DNA from: Magnetococcales bacterium | Lineage (GTDB): Bacteria; Pseudomonadota; Magnetococcia; Magnetococcales; Magnetaquicoccaceae | NCBI GenBank assembly: GCA_015229095.1 | Contig: JADGCE010000028.1 | Location: forward strand, 1 to 22,296 | Direction of reading: 5' to 3' | DNA: 22,296 nt | Shown here: positions 7,523 to 15,531 of the stretch, piece after piece | Layout of the letters: every line of letters starts with the position of its first letter | Numbering within the stretch: the first letter of the stretch is position 1 | Translations under genes and position numbers: made by a program | Notes under the pieces: generated by a model | The model's input: only the letters and a program-made list of their open reading frames with translations | Told to the model about the DNA's origin: nothing | Databases searched by the model: none

Positions 7523-7840
7523 ATGAGCACCACCACCTTTGCCATCCCATTCGACACCCTGGCCTTTGCCAAGGAGTTGGAGACCGCCGGTGTTCCACCT
7601 GCACAAGCAGAAGCTCAAGCCAAGGCGTTGTCCAGTGTTCTCCAGAAGGTGGAGGAGTACCGGCTTCAAGAGTTGGCTACCAAGGGGGATGTCGAGCTTG
7701 CGAAAGAGGTTTTGCGCAAAGAGATTGAAGTTGCCAAGAACGAAACCATCAAGTGGATGGTCGGCCTTGCACTGGCGCAACTGGCTATGATGGCGGGCAT
7801 CCTCATGACCCTGGTGCGTGTACTCCCCGGCGGGCATTGA
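7523..7840 (+). CDS. Small DUF1640-like coiled-coil membrane protein
   Basis: A 105-residue paralogue of the preceding gene in its simplest form. The N-terminal helix (FDTLAFAKELETAGVPPAQA, residues 10-29) is followed by QAEAQAKALSSVL, the family-typical LATKGDVELAKEVLRKEI coil and one membrane helix at about 76-98 (IKWMVGLALAQLAMMAGIL). The repeat expansions and Pro-rich tail of the larger gene are absent. GGGAGG lies 8 nt before the ATG. The family is known from bacteria and mitochondria (CCDC90/MCUR1-like), but bacterial roles are not established. The paralogous pair with a shared upstream element suggests local duplication and similar control. Confidence 0.8.
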   Translation: MSTTTFAIPFDTLAFAKELETAGVPPAQAEAQAKALSSVLQKVEEYRLQELATKGDVELAKEVLRKEIEVAKNETIKWMVGLALAQLAMMAGILMTLVRVLPGGH

Positions 7841-7948
7841 TTCCCCGTCCAATGGCGCAGCACAGTCGGGCCGGTACGCGCACGCACGCGCGACCTCGAT
7901 CATGATCCTATCGCCCCGGATTGCCATAAGAATCGTTGTTCACGGGTA

Positions 7949-8155
7949 AAAATCTCGCCCCGGTACGAACCCTGCCAGGCCGTGCGCCACACGGCCATCA
8001 CCCATTGGGTGCAGGCCGGTGTTGACCTCTCGACGGTCAAGCGCATCTCCGGTCATCGCACGCTCGCCATGGTGGAGCGTTACTCCCATCAGAACGGGGA
8101 ACACATTCAGGCCGCCATGGACAAACGGGACGAACGCTACCGATTGACGGGGTGA
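7949..8155 (+). pseudogene. Tyrosine recombinase (integrase) C-terminal remnant
   Basis: This frame reads RHTAITHWVQAGVDL, then STVKRISGHRTLAMVERYSHQ, the C-terminal catalytic block of a phage-type tyrosine recombinase: box II Arg at 7985, the GH motif, and a Tyr in ERYSH. It ends at TGA 8153-8155. No start codon with a ribosome site precedes it, the N-terminal and core domains are missing, and the first His of HxxR is Gln (QAVR), so the fragment cannot be an active integrase. The frame is open back to the stop of the DUF1640-like gene, but that stretch shows no recombinase similarity. It lies 81 nt from the 3' end of a tRNA-Phe gene, a classic integration target, and probably marks a decayed mobile element. 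Confidence 0.75.
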
Positions 8156-8193
8156 TTTTTCTGGCACGATTACACAGGAATTACACACGCCAA

Positions 8194-8230
8194 GCAAAAA
8201 AGGGTTACAGCGAAAACTGTAACCCTTTGA
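8194..8230 (-). terminator. Intrinsic terminator of tRNA-Phe
   Basis: A perfect 12-bp inverted repeat (8199-8210 and 8217-8228, loop of 6) is followed on the minus strand by a run of T (the A run at 8196-8201). It begins 8 nt after the tRNA CCA end, exactly where a terminator is expected. Confidence 0.8.
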
Positions 8231-8236
8231 TTTTAA

Positions 8237-8312
<76 letters not shown>

Positions 8313-8365
8313 TTGGGAGACGGGGGCAATCCAACGCGCCGACCACCGCGATTGAACAGGGCCGG

Positions 8366-8395
8366 ATTCTACCCGTGCAGGGGGGGCTCTGTCAA
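8366..8395 (-). promoter_or_regulatory. Strong sigma-70 promoter of tRNA-Phe
   Basis: On the minus strand TTGACA (8395-8390) and TAGAAT (8371-8366) are 18 nt apart, a near-consensus promoter. Transcription would start near 8359, about 47 nt ahead of the mature tRNA 5' end. Confidence 0.78.
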
Positions 8396-8530
8396 TGATT
8401 CATTTGATCGGGCCCAGGGCAAAAATTCCGTCCGCAGGGGCGGACTCCACGGAAGTGCCCCGTTGTCAAACCACGCCGCAAAAAGTCATCTTCCCGGCAA
8501 GGTGGCACAATAATTGATTGATGTGAGGCA

Positions 8531-8563
8531 GGATGGCCCACCCTGAACCAGGATGGGTCATCC
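8531..8563 (+). promoter_or_regulatory. Leader hairpin ahead of the small ORF
   Basis: GGATGGCCCA (8531-8540) pairs with TGGGTCATCC (8554-8563) through ten pairs, one of them G-U in RNA, around a 13-nt loop. It sits 37 nt before the ATG of the 72-codon ORF and may be a leader structure. Function unknown. Confidence 0.3.
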
Positions 8564-8600
8564 CGCAGCAGCCCCGTACACCTCTATCAGGGAGATTCAA

Positions 8601-8819
8601 ATGGCCAGCATCCCTCGGTTTGTCGCCATGGAAACCATTTTGGAAAACATAACAGGAAAATTGGTCGAAGACGTCAAGTCCGGTGAATTGTCCATGAGCG
8701 AGCCGGTTCTGGAATGTCTGGAAGCACTGGTGACTGCCACCAGAAAGCTTCAAATTGTACGAGAGATTTCCGAAGCCGGAGAGCAAACGACCGCCTCATC
8801 CTACCGACTCGCCTGCTGA
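8601..8819 (+). CDS. Small hypothetical protein, 72 residues
   Basis: I do not recognise this protein. It is 72 residues, mostly helical and acidic in the middle, with no membrane segment (MASIPRFVAMETILENIT at the N-terminus, KLVEDVKSGELSMSEPVLECLEALVTA split over residues 20-46, then TRKLQIVREISEA). GGGAG lies 6 nt upstream of the ATG at 8601, a good ribosome site, which I preferred to an in-frame ATG at 8553 lacking one. It stands alone between tRNA-Phe and the 3' end of ppdK. A strong hairpin follows the stop (8836-8865). The ribosome site and helical pattern make it a plausible gene, but there is no family evidence. Confidence 0.55.
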   Translation: MASIPRFVAMETILENITGKLVEDVKSGELSMSEPVLECLEALVTATRKLQIVREISEAGEQTTASSYRLAC

Positions 8820-8835
8820 CGTTTCCTCTGCTCTT

Positions 8836-8865
8836 CCCGTTCTGGGGTCTGCACCCCGGAACGGG
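8836..8865. terminator. Strong hairpin after the small ORF, terminator-like without U-tract
   Basis: CCCGTTC-T-GGGG (8836-8847) pairs with CCCC-G-GAACGGG (8854-8865), a 12-pair stem including one T-G, loop of 6. It begins 17 nt after the ORF stop. No T run follows on either strand, so termination is uncertain. Confidence 0.35.
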
Positions 8866-9146
8866 TGCGCCCCGACAGGCAGATGTGCCCCGTTGGCCTG
8901 CAATAATTGCCGCAGAAGCGGGCAAAATCCGTCCAGATGCGACAATTCTGCCGAAGGTTTTCCCAATCTCCCGCTATCCGAAAAAAATGGGCACTGTCAC
9001 GTTTTTGCGCGCACCTGCCACGACCGTGGCGTCAGAAATATGCCACGCCAGAAAGGGGCCGGCTCTCCAGGGATATCCCTGCCGCTCCCTGAAATCTCTG
9101 TGTAACCGCGCGGATTTTTCCGGAATGGATGGATCATCCATACGAC

Positions 9147-9179
9147 TGTGGGCCCAGGGGGGCATCCCCTGGACCCACA
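9147..9179. repeat. REP-like palindrome downstream of ppdK
   Basis: A 14-bp inverted repeat (9147-9160 and 9166-9179) with one mismatch that becomes a U-G pair when read from the minus strand, the direction of ppdK. It contains the word GGGTCCAGGGG on that strand, shared with the palindromes at 49-124, which also lie just beyond a minus-strand gene. Confidence 0.6.
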
Positions 9180-9225
9180 ATGCTGCGTGTTCCAAAATGG
9201 GCGAGGTTTAGAATGGCAACGCCCC

Positions 9226-11988
9226 CTAATCCCCCTTCACCTTCTTTTTGCCCCCCAGCAGACGGACCCGTTTTTTGGGCGGATGCTCCGCCGCCCGCAA
9301 AGCCGACTGTGCCGCCGCCAGGCGGGCGATGGGAACCCGGTAGGGAGAACAGGAGACATAGTCCAACCCCGCCTTGTCAAAAAAGGCAATGGAGCTTGGA
9401 TCCCCCCCATGCTCACCACAGATACCCAGTTTAAGCGTGGGCTTGACCGCACGACCGTTCTTGACGGCCAACGTCACCAACTGCCCGACACCCGCTTGAT
9501 CCAATGAGATGAAGGGATCCTGGGTCAACACGCCCCGCTCCACATAGGCCGTCAAAAATCCCCCCGCATCGTCGCGGGAGACGCCCAGGGTTGTCTGGGT
9601 CAAGTCATTGGTGCCAAACGAGAAAAAGTCTGCCTCCTGCGCGATCTGCTCCGCCCGCAAGGCCGCTCTGGGCAGCTCGATCATGGTGCCCAACAGATAG
9701 TCAATGGTGACCCCGGTCTCCTCCATCACCGTCTGGCAGACCTTGACGCAGTGTTTTTTCACATAAGCCAACTCGGAACGATAGCCCACCAGGGGGATCA
9801 TGATCTCCGGGATAATGGTAAACCCCTCCTGCTTGACCAGATGGCAGGCCGCTTCCATGATGGCCCGCACCTGCATTTCATAAATTTCCGGGTAGGTAAC
9901 AGCCAACCGACAGCCCCGATGCCCCAACATGGGGTTGGTCTCCGCCAGTTCGGCCACCCGCTGGCGAATCTCCTCCGGAGAGACTCCCAACGACTCTGCC
10001 ACCTCGGTCTGACCCTTGACATCGTGGGGAATAAATTCGTGCAACGGCGGATCCAGCAGGCGAATGGTGACCGGCAGATCTCTCATCTCCCGGAAAATGC
10101 CTTCAAAATCGTTGCGCTGCATGGGCAGCAACTTTTCCAGGGCGCGGCGCCTGCCCGCCTCATGAGAGGCCAGGATCATTTCGCGCACGGCGATGATGCG
10201 CTCCTGGTCGAAAAACATATGTTCGGTTCGACAGAGCCCGATTCCCTCGGCGCCAAAGATGCGGGCCACACGGGCATCGTCGGGGGTGTCCGCATTGGTG
10301 CGCACCCGCAGACGACGGGCGGCGTCCGCCCAGCCCATGAAGGTGGCAAAATCGCCCGTCATCTCCGCCCGACGGGTGGCCACCTGCCCCAGCAATACCT
10401 CGCCACTGCTGCCATCGATGGTGACCCAGTCACCCTGCCTGACCACCACCCGCCCCCCCGGCGCGGAGGGGTCGGAATCCTCCACCGAAAAGAGAGCCGC
10501 CTCCATATCCGGCTTGATGCTGCCGCAACCGGAGACACAGGGCCTGCCCATCCCCCTGGCCACCACGGCGGCATGGGAGGTCATGCCGCCACGCACCGTG
10601 ACGATGCCTTTGGCAGCGTGCATGCCATGGATATCTTCCGGGCTGGTCTCTTCCCGAAAGAGGATGACCGCCATCCCCTGGGCTGCCAACGCTTCGGCTT
10701 CATCGGCTGTAAAGACCACCTGACCCGCCGCCGCGCCGGGCGAAGCCGGCAGGCCGACCGCCAGCCGCTTGCTCTGTTTCCGGGCAACGGGATCCAGAGT
10801 GGGATGCAGCAGCTGGTCCAGACTCAAGGGATCCACCCGCAGGAGGGCCTCCTCCCGGGTGATCAACCCCTCCTGCACCATGGCGACGGCAATGGTCAAC
10901 GCTGCCTGGGCGCTGCGTTTACCCGTGCGGGTTTGCAACAGCCACAGCTTGCCGTTCTGAATGGTAAACTCCAGATCCTGCATTTCCCGATAATGACGCT
11001 CCAGGAGATGACCGGTGTTGATCAAATCCTGGCACAATTTCGGAAAAGTCTCTTCCATGGAGGGTTGATGGGATTGATTTTTTTGCCGCCCTTTCCGGGT
11101 GATCTGGCAGGGTGTGCGCAGGCCGGCCACCACATCCTCCCCCTGGGCATTGCTCAGATATTCTCCAAAAATGCCATTTTCTCCCGTGGAAGGATCGCGG
11201 GTGAAGGCCACGCCGGTGGCGCAGTCATCGCCCATGTTGCCGAAGACCATGGCCTGCACATTGACGGCCGTTCCCCACTGTTCGGGGATGCCATGCAGAC
11301 GCCGATAGGTCACCGCACTGGGCTTGTACCAGGAGTTGAAGACCGCGCCCACTGCTGCCCACAATTGATCCCAGGGCTCTTCGGGAAAATCCTGACCGGT
11401 CTTTTGCCGCACCCGGGCCTTGAATTCCGAGACCAGCTGCAACCAATCCTCGACAGTCAACTGGTTGTCTTCCGTAACCCCCCGTTGTGCCTTGGCCTTG
11501 CTGATGAGATGCTCAAAATGGTGGTGCTCAACGCCGAGGACGACATTGCCGAACATTTGCACGAAACGCCGGTAGCAATCGTAGGCAAAACGGGGATCTC
11601 CCGACTGGAGAATGAGCCCTTGCACGGTTTGATCGTTCAGGCCGAGATTGAGCACGGTATCCATCATGCCCGGCATGGAGACCCGCGCCCCGGAACGAAC
11701 GGAGACCAGCAACGGGTTATCCGGGTCACCAAAACGGCGCCCCATCGCCTTTTCCACCTGCCCCAGCGCGGCCTCGACCCGCCAGGAAAGATTGGCAGGA
11801 AAACGACGATTGTTGGCGAAAAATTCGGTGCATACCTCGGTACAGATGGTAAATCCGGCCGGGACCGCCACACCAATGCGGGTCATCTCCGCCAGATTGG
11901 CCCCTTTGCCTCCCAACAAGTCCCGCATCCCCGCATCCCCCTCGGCCTCACCATTGCCGAAGAAGAAGACCATTTTCTTTTCGCTCAT
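9226..11988 (-). CDS. ppdK: Pyruvate phosphate dikinase
   Basis: A 920-residue cytosolic enzyme interconverting pyruvate, ATP and phosphate with PEP, AMP and pyrophosphate; it works in glycolysis or gluconeogenesis. Visible in order: the ATP-grasp nucleotide-binding domain beginning at GGKGANLAEM, the phosphohistidine domain with GGMTSHAAVVARG (catalytic His472), and the PEP/pyruvate TIM barrel with EGIGLCRTEHMFF, PEIMIPLVG, FGTNDLTQTT and catalytic Cys857 in LGICGEHGG. Length is normal for the family. I start at the ATG at 11988, preceded by GAGGG. The frame stays open to an ATG at 12273, but those 95 extra residues are low-complexity and unlike PPDK. It is monocistronic by layout, with a REP-like hairpin 47 nt downstream and a promoter/palindrome candidate upstream. 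Confidence 0.96.
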   Translation of the reverse strand: MSEKKMVFFFGNGEAEGDAGMRDLLGGKGANLAEMTRIGVAVPAGFTICTEVCTEFFANNRRFPANLSWRVEAALGQVEKAMGRRFGDPDNPLLVSVRSGARVSMPGMMDTVLNLGLNDQTVQGLILQSGDPRFAYDCYRRFVQMFGNVVLGVEHHHFEHLISKAKAQRGVTEDNQLTVEDWLQLVSEFKARVRQKTGQDFPEEPWDQLWAAVGAVFNSWYKPSAVTYRRLHGIPEQWGTAVNVQAMVFGNMGDDCATGVAFTRDPSTGENGIFGEYLSNAQGEDVVAGLRTPCQITRKGRQKNQSHQPSMEETFPKLCQDLINTGHLLERHYREMQDLEFTIQNGKLWLLQTRTGKRSAQAALTIAVAMVQEGLITREEALLRVDPLSLDQLLHPTLDPVARKQSKRLAVGLPASPGAAAGQVVFTADEAEALAAQGMAVILFREETSPEDIHGMHAAKGIVTVRGGMTSHAAVVARGMGRPCVSGCGSIKPDMEAALFSVEDSDPSAPGGRVVVRQGDWVTIDGSSGEVLLGQVATRRAEMTGDFATFMGWADAARRLRVRTNADTPDDARVARIFGAEGIGLCRTEHMFFDQERIIAVREMILASHEAGRRRALEKLLPMQRNDFEGIFREMRDLPVTIRLLDPPLHEFIPHDVKGQTEVAESLGVSPEEIRQRVAELAETNPMLGHRGCRLAVTYPEIYEMQVRAIMEAACHLVKQEGFTIIPEIMIPLVGYRSELAYVKKHCVKVCQTVMEETGVTIDYLLGTMIELPRAALRAEQIAQEADFFSFGTNDLTQTTLGVSRDDAGGFLTAYVERGVLTQDPFISLDQAGVGQLVTLAVKNGRAVKPTLKLGICGEHGGDPSSIAFFDKAGLDYVSCSPYRVPIARLAAAQSALRAAEHPPKKRVRLLGGKKKVKGD

Positions 11989-12043
11989 GCAGCCCTCACG
12001 TAGAATCTCTCTGAAGGAAACGCCATGCACCACAACCCCGGCC

Positions 12044-12072
12044 ACTGTAACACAAACGCCGGAGTTTGTCTC
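12044..12072 (-). promoter_or_regulatory. Candidate ppdK promoter with embedded palindrome
   Basis: On the minus strand GAGACA (12072-12067) and TACAGT (12049-12044) are 17 nt apart, giving a leader of about 50 nt. Between them lies the near-perfect palindrome ACAAAC-GCCGGA-GTTTGT (12052-12069, 16 of 18 positions symmetric), placed where a repressor operator would be. Both are pattern calls. Confidence 0.35.
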
Positions 12073-12172
12073 CATGTTTTGTTGGGGTTGAGCAAGTGGG
12101 TGTCGGCAAAAAAGAGGGGGGAATGGCGGTGGGCATCCCGGTGTCGGGACGACGACGGGAATGCGGGCGGTT

Positions 12173-13453
12173 TTATCGGTACAGTTCCGGTTGTGGCATA
12201 TATTTTTTGGGATCGATACCCCATGTGGTGGGGGATTCGTGGCCGCAGATGCGGAAGGCCTGTTGGTCGGCAACGGTCAGCAAATCCACCGTTTTGGGTG
12301 GAATGGGACTTTTGCGCTTGCTGTCCAGGATCAGGCGCACCACAGGCAGCAGCAGGGATTCCCGGTGGTTTTCGATCACCACCCCCACCTGGCCGTTTTC
12401 CAGACGCACCAGACTGCCTACCGGATAGATGCCAACGCACTGCACAAACTGTTGAAACAGGGCCAAATCAAAATGATGTTTGCACCACTCATACATTTTT
12501 TCCAGGGCTTCATGACTGGCCATCCCCTTGTGATAACTGCGGTTGCTGGTGATGGCGTCGTAGACATCGACGATGGCCGCCATCTGCCCGAACAGGCCGA
12601 TCTTGTCACCCGCCAGTTTGCCGGGATAGCCGCTGCCATTGAACCGTTCGTGGTGCTGCTCAGCGATCTGTATCGACAGGGGGGTGATACCCTCCGTCTC
12701 CCGCAAGATTTCGCCGCTGAAGCGGGGGTGGGCCTTCATGGTGTCGAATTCGGCGTCGGTCAGTTTGTTGGGGCTGTTGAGAATTTCCAGGGGAACTTTC
12801 ATCTTGCCCGCATCGTGCAACATGCCACCGATGCCGGCCTGGATGACCAACTCCTTCTCCATGCCCAGGGTATGGCAGAAGGACATCAGAAACACCCCGA
12901 CATTGACGGAGTGCATGAAGGTATATTCATCCTTGCGCTTGATCAGGCTGAGGCTGAGGATGGCTCCCAGGTTGCTGAATGCGGATTCCGCCATCCCTTC
13001 CACCGCCTCTCGCACCGGCCCCAGGGCCATCTGCTTGCCCAGGCGAACATCAACCAGGACATCGGCCACCACCTGCCTGGCACGATCCGTCACCTTTCTG
13101 GCATTGGCCAGTTCGCTTTGCATGGAGTGGGTTTTGGGAGCGACCGGCTGGGGGGGGGGAGGGCGTTGTGCGCCGATCTTTTCAATCTCTTCCTTGGCCT
13201 GCTTTTTGACCTCCAGCAGGGTGGGGGCATCGGCCACATCCATACCCATGGCGGTATCGATGTAGACCTCTTCGATGCCATTCTCCTGAATCTTGGTGAT
13301 CTCCTCCTGTCGGCGGATGGTCTTGCGTCCCCAGTGGGCAGGATCGCCCCCCCAGTCGCAGACATAGCCGCTGATCACCATGCCGGGTTTCAGGTCGGTG
13401 ATGGCAATTTTTTTGATTTTTCCGGCATCCGGTTGTTTGACGGACTCGGCCAC
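12173..13453 (-). CDS. HD-GYP domain protein, probable c-di-GMP phosphodiesterase
   Basis: A 426-residue cytoplasmic protein predicted to hydrolyse c-di-GMP. The N-terminal 130 residues (KIAITDLKPGMVISGYVCDW onward) resemble the DUF3391 domain that often precedes HD-GYP. A Pro-rich linker follows, then an HD-GYP domain at about 165-345 with the HD pair H213-D214 (LHDAGKMKVP), the HH pair in AEQHHERFNGSGYP, G275-Y276-P277, and DVYDAITSNRSY. All metal-site motifs seem intact. The C-terminal 80 residues may form a small PilZ-like or SH3-like strand domain (VGSLVRLENGQVGVVIEN). I start at the GTG at 13453, 6 nt after GGGAG; the in-frame ATG at 13768 would add 105 residues overlapping the terminator and the next gene. 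With the PilZ protein at 5928 it indicates c-di-GMP signalling nearby. Confidence 0.9.
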   Translation of the reverse strand: MAESVKQPDAGKIKKIAITDLKPGMVISGYVCDWGGDPAHWGRKTIRRQEEITKIQENGIEEVYIDTAMGMDVADAPTLLEVKKQAKEEIEKIGAQRPPPPQPVAPKTHSMQSELANARKVTDRARQVVADVLVDVRLGKQMALGPVREAVEGMAESAFSNLGAILSLSLIKRKDEYTFMHSVNVGVFLMSFCHTLGMEKELVIQAGIGGMLHDAGKMKVPLEILNSPNKLTDAEFDTMKAHPRFSGEILRETEGITPLSIQIAEQHHERFNGSGYPGKLAGDKIGLFGQMAAIVDVYDAITSNRSYHKGMASHEALEKMYEWCKHHFDLALFQQFVQCVGIYPVGSLVRLENGQVGVVIENHRESLLLPVVRLILDSKRKSPIPPKTVDLLTVADQQAFRICGHESPTTWGIDPKKYMPQPELYR

Positions 13454-13639
13454 GTTGCGCTCCCTGCGGCGAAACCCCCCTTTTTTAAATATCACCGCAG
13501 AGAGGGTGCCCTGGTTTTGCCAAAATTGCAAGCACAAAATCAAAGACTCCGCCTTCAGTACAGGCAGGGGAGTCGGGAGGGCGTGACAACAGAGCAATTG
13601 TATATGACAATCTTTGACAACAACAGACGACGCTCTCCC

Positions 13640-13676
13640 AAAAAAACGGGGTCCGGGCGGATATGCCCGGACCCCG
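13640..13676 (-). terminator. Intrinsic terminator of the second CNNM gene
   Basis: A perfect 12-bp GC-rich stem (13647-13658 and 13665-13676, loop of 6) is followed on the minus strand by seven T (13646-13640). It lies 46 nt after the stop of the CNNM gene and separates it from the HD-GYP gene. Confidence 0.85.
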
Positions 13677-13722
13677 CGACAACACGGGGGGCGACGATCA
13701 TCGTCGCGCCGCTCCCTTTGGC

Positions 13723-15144
13723 CTAAGAGGATGGATCGGCCGGGCTTGCCGGATCGGCCAGGGACCACTCTCCCTGTTCGTTGACGGCCAAAATTTGGAA
13801 GAGCACCTTGACCACCCGCATCTCGTTGATCTCCAGAATCTGCAATCGTCCGTTTTCGATTTTTACCATATCGCCCACCTCCGGAACCCGACCGAGATGG
13901 CGAAAGACCAAGCCCCCTATGGTGACATAACTGGACTCCCGTGGGAACGGAAAGTTAAGCAGCAACTCCAGATCGGCAACCCGCGATGACCCTGCGATCT
14001 CCCACTGGCTGCCCTGCAATTTTCGCACACCCTCCGGTTTGTGGAGCAGTTCATCCCCCGGATAGTGCCCGACCAGGCGGGAGACGATATCCGCCGGAGT
14101 CAAGATGCCGATCATCGAACCATGCTCGTTGACCACCACCCCGAACTGGCGGCGGAGTTCCCGAAACGTTTTCCATGCCTGCAACAACCCGATGTTGGCT
14201 GGAAAGATCAGCGGATCGTTCCGCATCAGCGTCTGGATCGGTTGTTCAAGCAGCTCCGGCAGCGCCCCTTTTTGCTCTTCCATGGTGCGGACAAGACGCT
14301 TCATGAAGATGGTCCCGACCACCCGGTCCCCCTCCATCACCGGATAGGTATAGTGGCTCGTATGGGCAAAGATTTCCAAGGCATCCGCCACCCGGGAGGA
14401 GAGCGGCAGAGAGCGCACATCGGGCTTGGGAATCATCGCCGTTTCCGCTCTCTCCTCCTCCAGATCCAGTATGCCGACCAGCATCCGACCCAAATCCCGG
14501 TTGATGCTGCCCGAACTGGTGCTGGCGTTGACCACCAGGTTCAACTCTTCCAGGGACATCGACGAGGAGTCATGGCCGTGGCCCCCACCATGGCCAACGA
14601 TATCCCCCTGACCGACGGCACGCAGCAACCAGTTGGAGGCATGATTCATCAGCCAGATGACAGGAACCCAGATGACATACAGGAAGTTGACGCTTGCTGC
14701 CACACCACAACTCAACAGCTCCGCCTTGTGATAGGCCAGCACCTTGGGAGCCAGCTCCCCCCCCACCACATGGAGAAAGGAGACGATCACAAATCCCATG
14801 GTCAAACCGATGATGCCACCCCAGCTGGCCGCCGATTCCGGCGACATGAACAAAGAGAAAAACGAAGCGAATCCAGGTGAAAGAAGCTCTTTGAAGGCAT
14901 CCATCCCGATATACCCAAGGGCCATGGAGACGAGGGTGATACCGATCTGGGTAACGGCGTAGAAGCGGGTGGGTTCATCATGCAGCAGTTTGACAATCTT
15001 GGCTCTTTTGTCCCCCATATCGGCCAGCTGTTTGATGCGACTGCGTCGGGCCGCCGTGATGGCCACCTCCGAGCCCACAAAATAGGCGTTGCCACCTATC
15101 AGCAGAAGGATCGCAACCAGTTTGCCGAATAAGACGATGTCCAT
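13723..15144 (-). CDS. Divergent CNNM/CorC family membrane protein
   Basis: A 473-residue paralogue of the gene at 126-1511. The DUF21 membrane domain aligns without gaps over the first 184 residues, including NAYFVGSEVAIT, FYAVTQIGITLVS and GGELAPK (128-134). A His/Gly-rich insert follows (residues 185-192, HGGGHGHD), then a CBS pair and a CorC_HlyC domain (YVTIGGLVFRHLGRVPEVGD). The CBS part has drifted: MVPR became MIPK (237-240), DEYGGT became NEHGSM (339-344), and LEDIL became PADIV. I chose the ATG at 15144 because it aligns with the start of the paralogue; an ATG at 15156 is also in frame, and neither has a good ribosome site (AGGAGG lies too far upstream). It ends in a clear terminator. 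Ion specificity is unknown and may differ from the first copy. Confidence 0.9.
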   Translation of the reverse strand: MDIVLFGKLVAILLLIGGNAYFVGSEVAITAARRSRIKQLADMGDKRAKIVKLLHDEPTRFYAVTQIGITLVSMALGYIGMDAFKELLSPGFASFFSLFMSPESAASWGGIIGLTMGFVIVSFLHVVGGELAPKVLAYHKAELLSCGVAASVNFLYVIWVPVIWLMNHASNWLLRAVGQGDIVGHGGGHGHDSSSMSLEELNLVVNASTSSGSINRDLGRMLVGILDLEEERAETAMIPKPDVRSLPLSSRVADALEIFAHTSHYTYPVMEGDRVVGTIFMKRLVRTMEEQKGALPELLEQPIQTLMRNDPLIFPANIGLLQAWKTFRELRRQFGVVVNEHGSMIGILTPADIVSRLVGHYPGDELLHKPEGVRKLQGSQWEIAGSSRVADLELLLNFPFPRESSYVTIGGLVFRHLGRVPEVGDMVKIENGRLQILEINEMRVVKVLFQILAVNEQGEWSLADPASPADPSS

Positions 15145-15291
15145 TGTGTACCCCATAGAGAAGGGAAACGTCGGATCCTCCTGCGCACCCGACGCGCGAC
15201 AGGAACAATGGCTGCACGCCACCACCCTCACAGCCCGACTCTCCATCAGGCCATGGACCCCCGGATGTTTCCCATTAATCCGGTTTATCCG

Positions 15292-15321
15292 CATATAAGC
15301 ATTTCCTCATAAACTGTGCAA
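15292..15321 (-). promoter_or_regulatory. Candidate promoter of the second CNNM gene
   Basis: On the minus strand TTGCAC (15321-15316) and TATATG (15297-15292) are 18 nt apart in an AT-rich patch. The leader would be about 140 nt. Confidence 0.35.
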
Positions 15322-15425
15322 GGTTTTTTTTGCAGGGCAGGCGCATTCGTCGCACCCGCTCGGACGAAGGGATGGATGCGGAGACAATTCCCATGCAATT
15401 GCCCCGGATGGCGACGGGGTCCGCC

Positions 15426-15454
15426 TTGACGATGGTGGTGTGGATGGGTAGGAT
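15426..15454 (+). promoter_or_regulatory. Candidate sigma-70 promoter of the chemosensory operon
   Basis: TTGACG (15426-15431) and TAGGAT (15449-15454) are exactly 17 nt apart. Transcription from about 15461 would give a 70-nt leader to the GTG at 15532 but almost none to the in-frame ATG at 15463, supporting the GTG start. Confidence 0.5.
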
Positions 15455-15531
15455 GACCCAGCGTGTGGTTGTCCAGAAAATCGGCCGGTTGTCCGGGGGG
15501 GGCAAAAGCTGCAACAAAAGCGGAGGGGAGC

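Larger units (their letters stand above)
8820..9225. other. 406-nt gap with hairpins, no gene supported
   Basis: Short frames here show no recognisable protein and lack ribosome sites. The region contains a strong hairpin at 8836-8865 and the REP-like palindrome at 9147-9179. Confidence 0.5.
15145..15531. other. Divergent promoter region (CNNM / chemosensory operon)
   Basis: No gene is supported. The 387 nt carry one candidate promoter in each direction (15292-15321 minus, 15426-15454 plus). Short frames across it are low-complexity and lack ribosome sites. Confidence 0.55.

Noticed and set aside
7841..7948. Open frame joining the DUF1640-like gene to the integrase remnant
   Set aside because: It begins after a stop codon, has no start or ribosome site, and its translation shows no recombinase similarity before about 7949.
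8503..8518. Sigma-54-like promoter TGGCAC-N5-TTGAT
   Set aside because: The -12 element lacks the nearly invariant GC (GA here), and the downstream ORF is itself uncertain; kept only as a remark.
9751..12003. 750-codon plus-strand open frame
   Set aside because: Antisense shadow of ppdK, Gly/His/Gln-rich, no domain.
12108..12164. Possible terminator of the HD-GYP gene
   Set aside because: The stem (GCATCCCG/CGGGAATGC) has a bulge and the T run lies about 19 nt away, too far for an intrinsic terminator.
11989..12273. 95-residue N-terminal extension of PPDK
   Set aside because: Low-complexity, not part of the PPDK fold, and it covers the promoter/palindrome candidate; the ATG at 11988 has a ribosome site.
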